Source: an uncultured Oscillibacter sp. (GTDB lineage: Bacteria > Bacillota > Clostridia > Oscillospirales > Oscillospiraceae). Taken from it: a DNA stretch of 9,224 nucleotides. The stretch spans positions 1 through 9,224 of the forward strand of contig CAJTJA010000080.1 in the NCBI GenBank assembly GCA_910576845.1, written 5' to 3'. Both the position numbers and the translations under genes were made by a program. The notes beneath the pieces were generated by a model that did no database searches, was not told where the DNA came from, and worked only from the letters and a program-made list of their open reading frames with translations. Positions within the stretch are counted from its first letter, which is position 1. The number at the start of each line of letters is the position of its first letter. This document shows positions 6,018 through 9,224 of the stretch, one piece after another.

Positions 6018-7259
6018 TCACCGGCCCCCGTCCAGCTCCCGGAACACCCCCCGGGAATAGACCGCCGCCAGCGCCGCGGCTCCCGCTGCCCCCAGCAGGA
6101 CGGCCCAGGCCGGAAAGCTCTCGAACAAGGCTCCGTAAATCGCCTGGCCCAAAGGAGATGCGCAGTTGGATACTGCCATAATGAAGGCCATCACCTTCCC
6201 CAGCAGCTCCGGAGGCGTCTGCCCCTGGGCGGCGGCGCTGAGCACCACTACCAGCAGGGTGGACAGGACCATAACGGCAAAGCTCATGGCCGTCACGCCC
6301 CACCAGCCAAGGAGCGCGGGGACACCCGGCAGCAGGGCGGCTCCCATGCCCGCCGCCGTCAGGCTGGCGGCCAGGAGCAAGGCGCCTCCCCGCCGGAGCC
6401 GCAGCCGTGCCCCCAGGAAGGCGGCCGCCGCGCCGCCGAAGAGCCCGCCCAGGCCCATGGCCCCCTGGGTGAGTCCCAGACGGCGGTCGCTCATGCCCAG
6501 CACCTGAACCACCGCCACGGGGATGCCCACCACCAGGGCGGCGGACAGCACCAGGTTGAACAGGGCCAGTACCAGCATGACGGACAAAAACACCGGCCTG
6601 CCCCGCCGGACGAAGCGCCAGCTCTCTCCCAGGTCCCGCCGGACCGTGGACAGCACGCTCCCCGCCGCCGCCCGGGGCTGGTGGGGAATGCGGATAAAGA
6701 GCTCCATGACGGCGGAGAGGAAAAAGCAGGCCATGCCCACCCACAGGATGGGACGGAGTCCAAAGGCCCCGAACAGCACGCCCCCGATCACCGGCCCCAG
6801 CAGGCCGGACAGGGTGCCCACCATGTTGATCACCGCGTTGGCGCTGGTGAGCTGCTCCGGCTCCGCCAAAAGGGGAATGCTGGCCTGGACCGAGGGCTGG
6901 TAGGCCCCGGCGATGCCGTAGAGCAGCATGAGGCAGGCAATCATCAGCGGCACCAGCGGCGCGCGGCCCAGGAGCAGGGCAAAGGCCAGCACCAGGCCCG
7001 CCGTGGAGAAGTCCAGGACCACCATAATGTTCCGTTTGTTCACCCGGTCCGCAACTATGCCGCCGATGGGCGCGCACAGCACGGCTGGAATGAACGCCGC
7101 CGCCCCCACCGCGCCGAACAGGGCGGGGGAGCCGGTCTGCCGCAGGAGGTACAGCGGCAGGGCAAAGCGCAGGATGGCGTTGCCGAAGAGGGAGATGACC
7201 TGCCCAATGACCACCAGGGTGAAGTCCCGGCGGAAGAGGGATGTTTGCTTCCTGTTCAT
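6018..7259 (-). CDS. MFS efflux transporter (drug/macrolide-efflux type, 12 helices)
   Basis: A 413-residue integral membrane protein of the major facilitator superfamily, probably a proton-driven exporter of a drug or toxic compound. The cytoplasmic loop between helices 2 and 3 carries the MFS motif A variant GGIVADRVNKR (66-76). About twelve hydrophobic helices can be traced, with a central cytoplasmic loop near residues 195-220 (RIPHQPRAAAGS...RRDLGESWRF). Overall it resembles the MFS_3/EntS/Mef-like group, whose substrates cannot be predicted from sequence. The length is normal for the family. The ATG has AAGGAG (7267-7272 on the plus strand) 7 bases upstream. A perfect TetR-type palindrome lies just before the gene and the adjacent tetR gene reads the same way, so expression is expected to be repressed until an inducer binds TetR. 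A terminator after tetR separates the two transcripts. GC content is very high here. Confidence 0.92.
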   Translation of the reverse strand: MNRKQTSLFRRDFTLVVIGQVISLFGNAILRFALPLYLLRQTGSPALFGAVGAAAFIPAVLCAPIGGIVADRVNKRNIMVVLDFSTAGLVLAFALLLGRAPLVPLMIACLMLLYGIAGAYQPSVQASIPLLAEPEQLTSANAVINMVGTLSGLLGPVIGGVLFGAFGLRPILWVGMACFFLSAVMELFIRIPHQPRAAAGSVLSTVRRDLGESWRFVRRGRPVFLSVMLVLALFNLVLSAALVVGIPVAVVQVLGMSDRRLGLTQGAMGLGGLFGGAAAAFLGARLRLRRGGALLLAASLTAAGMGAALLPGVPALLGWWGVTAMSFAVMVLSTLLVVVLSAAAQGQTPPELLGKVMAFIMAVSNCASPLGQAIYGALFESFPAWAVLLGAAGAAALAAVYSRGVFRELDGGR

Positions 7260-7279
7260 AAAAAAGCTCCTTTTTGCAA

Positions 7280-7307
7280 ATTTTAAAACCGACCGTCGGT
7301 TTTTATA
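7280..7307 (-). promoter_or_regulatory. Candidate promoter of the MFS gene
   Basis: Because a terminator ends the tetR transcript, the pump needs its own promoter within the 50 bases 7260-7312. Possible -10 boxes on the minus strand are TATAAA (7302-7307) and TAAAAT (7280-7285), flanking the palindrome. No good -35 box is visible at the right distance for either, so the exact promoter is unresolved. Either would be blocked by a protein on the palindrome. Confidence 0.4.
7285..7303. promoter_or_regulatory. Perfect palindromic TetR operator before the MFS gene
   Basis: AAAACCGAC-C-GTCGGTTTT is a perfect 9+1+9 palindrome. A near copy (16 of 19 bases on the matching strand) overlaps the start of the tetR transcript at 8034-8052. 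Two matching sites, one before the pump and one before the regulator, are the classic pattern for a local TetR repressor. Confidence 0.88.
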
Positions 7308-7312
7308 TCTTT

Positions 7313-7338
7313 AAAAAGAAACTGCCGGTTGCGGCAGT
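7313..7338 (-). terminator. Intrinsic terminator of tetR
   Basis: On the minus strand ACTGCCG-CAAC-CGGCAGT (stem 7 bp, loop 4) is followed directly by TTCTTTTT. It begins 7 bases after the tetR stop. It uncouples tetR from the MFS gene downstream. Confidence 0.85.
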
Positions 7339-7344
7339 CCCCTT

Positions 7345-8016
7345 TCAGCTGCGCGTGTCCCCGCCGGAGGGGGGATGAGTTATTTCGGCGTAGTGCAGCA
7401 GGATGTCGATGGTCTCCCCGTCGATCAGCCCGCCGGCGCCGAAGCTGGAGAAGAGCTGGTTGTAGACGGCGCACCGGGCACGGATTTCCTCCGGCGTGGA
7501 GGGCTGGACGATGGGATTGATCCACAGATCGGACAGCATCATCATGGCCTCCGCCAGCTCCCTGGGGTGCTCCGTGCGAATGGAGCCGTCCGCCATGCCC
7601 TGGCGGATGATGGGCTCCACGAAGAAGGGGACCACCTCTGTGAAGATGCTGCGCATCTCCGTTGCCAGAAACCTGGGATTATCCATCAAATAGGGCATCA
7701 TGCAGAACATTTTGGCCTGCCGCTCCGGCTGGAGGGAGACCTTGAACATGGTCCGGAGCTTTTCCAGGCCGTTCAGAGCCGGATCGTCCCGGACCTGGGA
7801 CAGCACCTCGCCGTTCCGCTGGCCAATGCGGCCGCAGACGGCGTAAAAGATATCCTCCTTGGAGGCGAAGTGGTGGTAGACGGCCCCCTTGGAGAGGCCT
7901 GTCTCGTCCAGAATATCCTGAAGGGAGGCCCGGTCATAGCCCTTTTCGATGAACAGCCGTTCCGCTGTGTCCAGGATTTTCCGGATCGTTTCCTCCGGAT
8001 ATTTATTCCGTGCCGT
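7345..8016 (-). CDS. TetR-family repressor with a probable ACG start codon
   Basis: A one-component repressor of 223 residues. From the proposed start the N-terminus reads (M)ARNKYPEETIRKILDTAE, the usual beginning of this TetR subgroup. The helix-turn-helix is at about 31-50 (SLQDILDETGLSKGAVYHHF) and is followed by the conserved SKEDIF. The rest is an all-helical ligand-binding domain ending PPSGGDTRS. The frame stays open to an ATG at 8211, but that lies upstream of the tetR promoter and predicted transcription start (near 8046) and cannot be used. Downstream of the transcription start there is no in-frame ATG, GTG or TTG. ACG at 8014-8016 sits 7 bases after GGAGGGG and gives the expected N-terminus. 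An out-of-frame ATG (8021-8023) touches the ribosome binding site and stops after six codons. The gene may use a rare start, be a weakly translated mutant, or contain a base error. It likely represses itself and the adjacent MFS pump. Confidence 0.9.
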   Translation of the reverse strand, partial: TARNKYPEETIRKILDTAERLFIEKGYDRASLQDILDETGLSKGAVYHHFASKEDIFYAVCGRIGQRNGEVLSQVRDDPALNGLEKLRTMFKVSLQPERQAKMFCMMPYLMDNPRFLATEMRSIFTEVVPFFVEPIIRQGMADGSIRTEHPRELAEAMMMLSDLWINPIVQPSTPEEIRARCAVYNQLFSSFGAGGLIDGETIDILLHYAEITHPPSGGDTRS

Positions 8017-8023
8017 AGGGCAT

Positions 8024-8030
8024 CCCCTCC
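8024..8030 (-). promoter_or_regulatory. Ribosome binding site that decides the tetR start
   Basis: GGAGGGG on the minus strand is the only good Shine-Dalgarno sequence in the tetR leader. Its distance to ACG (8014-8016) is 7 bases, which is optimal; its distance to the out-of-frame ATG (8021-8023) is zero. Confidence 0.8.
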
Positions 8031-8033
8031 AAA

Positions 8034-8052
8034 CAAACCATCGGTCGGTTTT
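8034..8052. promoter_or_regulatory. Second TetR operator, at the tetR transcription start
   Basis: CAAACCATCGGTCGGTTTT matches the 19-bp palindrome before the MFS gene at 16 of 19 positions. One half-site (GTCGGTTTT) is intact and the other is altered. It directly adjoins the -10 box, so binding would block transcription of tetR itself. The imperfect half suggests weaker repression than at the pump. Confidence 0.82.
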
Positions 8053-8081
8053 AATATACCACCCTGGGCGGCCGGTGTCAA
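8053..8081 (-). promoter_or_regulatory. Promoter of tetR
   Basis: On the minus strand TTGACA (8076-8081), a 17-base spacer and TATATT (8053-8058) preceded by TGG: nearly consensus with an extended -10. The predicted start near 8046 gives a leader of about 30 bases to the ACG codon and rules out upstream start codons. Confidence 0.88.
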
Positions 8082-8099
8082 GGGCGGGTTTGCCCGCCC
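8082..8099. repeat. GC hairpin adjoining the tetR -35 box
   Basis: GGGCGGG-TTTG-CCCGCCC is a perfect 7-bp hairpin ending one base from the -35 hexamer. No T-tract follows on either strand. It may be a remnant terminator or a structural spacer between the divergent tetR and pckA promoters. Confidence 0.45.
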
Positions 8100-8146
8100 G
8101 GTTATGTCCGGGGATTCTTCTTTTTTCAAAGAGGCCGTTTTCGCTC

Positions 8147-8175
8147 TTGCTTTTTCCGGAAAAACAGGGTATATT
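8147..8175 (+). promoter_or_regulatory. Promoter of pckA
   Basis: TTGCTT (8147-8152), a 17-base spacer and TATATT (8170-8175). Transcription would start near 8182, leaving a leader of about 73 bases. A small hairpin, CTTGGA/TTTCAAG (8228-8243), slightly overlaps the AAGGAGG ribosome binding site (8241-8247). Confidence 0.65.
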
Positions 8176-8254
8176 ATCATCGTACGTGCAGCGAACCTGC
8201 CGCCTTTCCATGCTTGTTGCGCAGGCGCTTGGAAACTTTCAAGGAGGAACAGAT

Positions 8255-9224
8255 ATGTCTACGAAAGCCTATTACCCCAGAACCGAGATTGGCCCTGGCA
8301 AGGTCGGGTTCTCCAAGACCCGCTCCATCATTGAGGCTCCCTTCTACGGCAACAACGTCGTAAAGATCAACTCCCTCCGGGAGGCCTATGACATGGCGAA
8401 GAACTCCCCGGGCACCGTGGTCACCGACATGCCCGTATACAGGGGCGAGGAGTTCGGACTGGAGCCCGACGCCAAGGTCCTGCTCTTCAACGACGGCTCC
8501 ATTACCGGCCGCTACGCCGCCGCCCGCCGCATCACCGGCAAGCCCGGCGTGGATACCGCCGCCCTGGACAAAATCGTCATGGACGCCGTGTATGACACCC
8601 GCTGGAAGACCATGTACCACGCCGAGGTTTTCATCGGCCTGGACCCTGAGTTCATGGTGAAGGCCCACCTGCTGATTCCGGAGGGAGAGGAGAACCTCCT
8701 GTATAACTGGATGCTGAACTTCCAGTACCAGTCCGACGAGTATGTCAAGATGTATAAGAAGTCCAAGTCCGTGGGCGAGGGGAAGGAGTCCGACATCTAT
8801 ATCTTCTCCGATCCCCAGTGGACCGGCGCTCCCGGCAGGGAGGATATCTGCGATCCCAAGTGCCTGTGCTACTTCAATACGGACACGAACTGCGCCGCCA
8901 TTCTGGGCATGCGCTACTTCGGCGAGCACAAGAAGGGCACGCTGACCCTGGCCTGGGCCATCGCCAACCGGAACGGCTATGCCTCCTGCCACGGCGGACA
9001 GAAGGAATACACCCTGGACGACGGCAGCAAGTACGTGGCCGCGGTCTTTGGTCTCTCCGGCTCCGGCAAGTCCACCCTGACTCATGCCAAGCACAGCGGA
9101 AAATATCCCGCCATCAAGGTCCTCCATGACGATGCCTTCATCATTAACTCCGATACCTGCGCCTCCATCGCCCTGGAGCCCACCTATTTTGACAAGACCG
9201 CCGACTATCCCGTCCCCTCTGAGG
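8255..9224 (+). CDS. pckA: Phosphoenolpyruvate carboxykinase (ATP type), N-terminal part (cut by window edge)
   Basis: Cytosolic enzyme interconverting oxaloacetate + ATP and PEP + CO2 + ADP. In anaerobes it often runs toward oxaloacetate for succinate and anaplerosis. The 323 codons present include the catalytic elements: KK at 226-227 in GEHKKG (E. coli Lys213 region), H246 in SCHGG (His232), the P-loop GLSGSGKST at 266-274, and the Asp pair D292-D293 in VLHDDAF (metal binding). Spacing Lys to His is 19, the same as in E. coli as I recall it. The P-loop is GSGKST rather than the common GTGKTT, and HDDAF replaces GDDEH, so this is a divergent clade of the family, one I remember from gut Clostridia. 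The N-terminus MSTKAYYPRTEIG with AAGGAGG 7 bases upstream fixes the start. Divergent from tetR, with its own promoter. The C-terminus is outside the window. Confidence 0.93.
   Translation, partial: MSTKAYYPRTEIGPGKVGFSKTRSIIEAPFYGNNVVKINSLREAYDMAKNSPGTVVTDMPVYRGEEFGLEPDAKVLLFNDGSITGRYAAARRITGKPGVDTAALDKIVMDAVYDTRWKTMYHAEVFIGLDPEFMVKAHLLIPEGEENLLYNWMLNFQYQSDEYVKMYKKSKSVGEGKESDIYIFSDPQWTGAPGREDICDPKCLCYFNTDTNCAAILGMRYFGEHKKGTLTLAWAIANRNGYASCHGGQKEYTLDDGSKYVAAVFGLSGSGKSTLTHAKHSGKYPAIKVLHDDAFIINSDTCASIALEPTYFDKTADYPVPSE

Noticed and set aside
5446..7077. 543-residue minus-strand open frame across the MerR gene and part of the MFS gene
   Set aside because: Its first part is a shifted frame of the MFS gene and its end is antisense to MerR; both real genes have recognisable motifs and good starts.
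8017..8211. N-terminal extension of TetR to the ATG at 8211
   Set aside because: It would be encoded upstream of the tetR -35/-10 boxes and through the operator, and adds residues no relative is known to have.
8177..9127. 316-residue minus-strand frame opposite pckA
   Set aside because: Antisense shadow of a well-recognised PEP carboxykinase.
1..9224. CRISPR array, transposon ends, tRNA or rRNA genes
   Set aside because: No regularly spaced repeats, transposase motifs, target-site duplications or tRNA/rRNA signatures were found on reading both strands.

Overview
The window looks like chromosomal DNA of a high-GC anaerobic Firmicute, most likely an Oscillospiraceae-type gut Clostridium. The reasons are strong AGGAGG-type ribosome binding sites, sigma-A-like promoters with TTGACA boxes and 17-bp spacers, an SLH-domain surface protein, a DacF-type carboxypeptidase, an ATP-type PEP carboxykinase and a small clostridial P-loop protein. 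The taxonomic placement is inference. The gene content is mostly housekeeping and regulatory. No CRISPR array, insertion sequence, tRNA or rRNA was seen.

Layout. On the minus strand at the left edge is the N-terminal two-thirds or so of peptide chain release factor 3 (prfC, cut by the window). Next, also on the minus strand with its own strong promoter, is an AT-richer gene for an unrecognised three-helix membrane protein with a histidine-rich loop. Divergent from it on the plus strand are a secreted penicillin-binding-protein-type D-Ala-D-Ala carboxypeptidase and a 136-residue P-loop ATP-binding protein of unknown role. A GC-rich, foldable, gene-free segment of about 200 bases follows, then a perfect 13-bp hairpin. 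The hairpin separates these genes from a convergent minus-strand gene for a secreted protein with three SLH domains and a glycosyl hydrolase 18-like barrel that lacks the catalytic glutamate.

Regulatory half. Divergent from the SLH gene is a short MerR regulator of the AdhR type (Cys52 present). Its promoter has the unusual 19-bp spacer and an inverted repeat expected for a MerR-activated promoter. It converges, 23 bases apart, on an MFS efflux pump gene. Upstream of the pump, in the same direction, is a TetR repressor gene closed by its own intrinsic terminator. A perfect 19-bp palindrome lies before the pump and a near copy (16 of 19 bases) lies on the TetR promoter. Pump and repressor therefore form an evident drug- or toxicant-responsive unit. 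The TetR gene has no usable ATG, GTG or TTG start: promoter, Shine-Dalgarno spacing and family N-terminus all point to an ACG codon.

At the right edge, divergent from tetR, starts pckA (PEP carboxykinase, ATP type), with catalytic Lys, His, P-loop and Asp pair visible; its C-terminus is outside the window.

No clear novel multi-gene system was found. The best leads are the ACG-start TetR, the orphan AdhR-like regulator, the histidine-rich membrane protein, the degenerate GH18-SLH protein and the structured segment after the P-loop gene.
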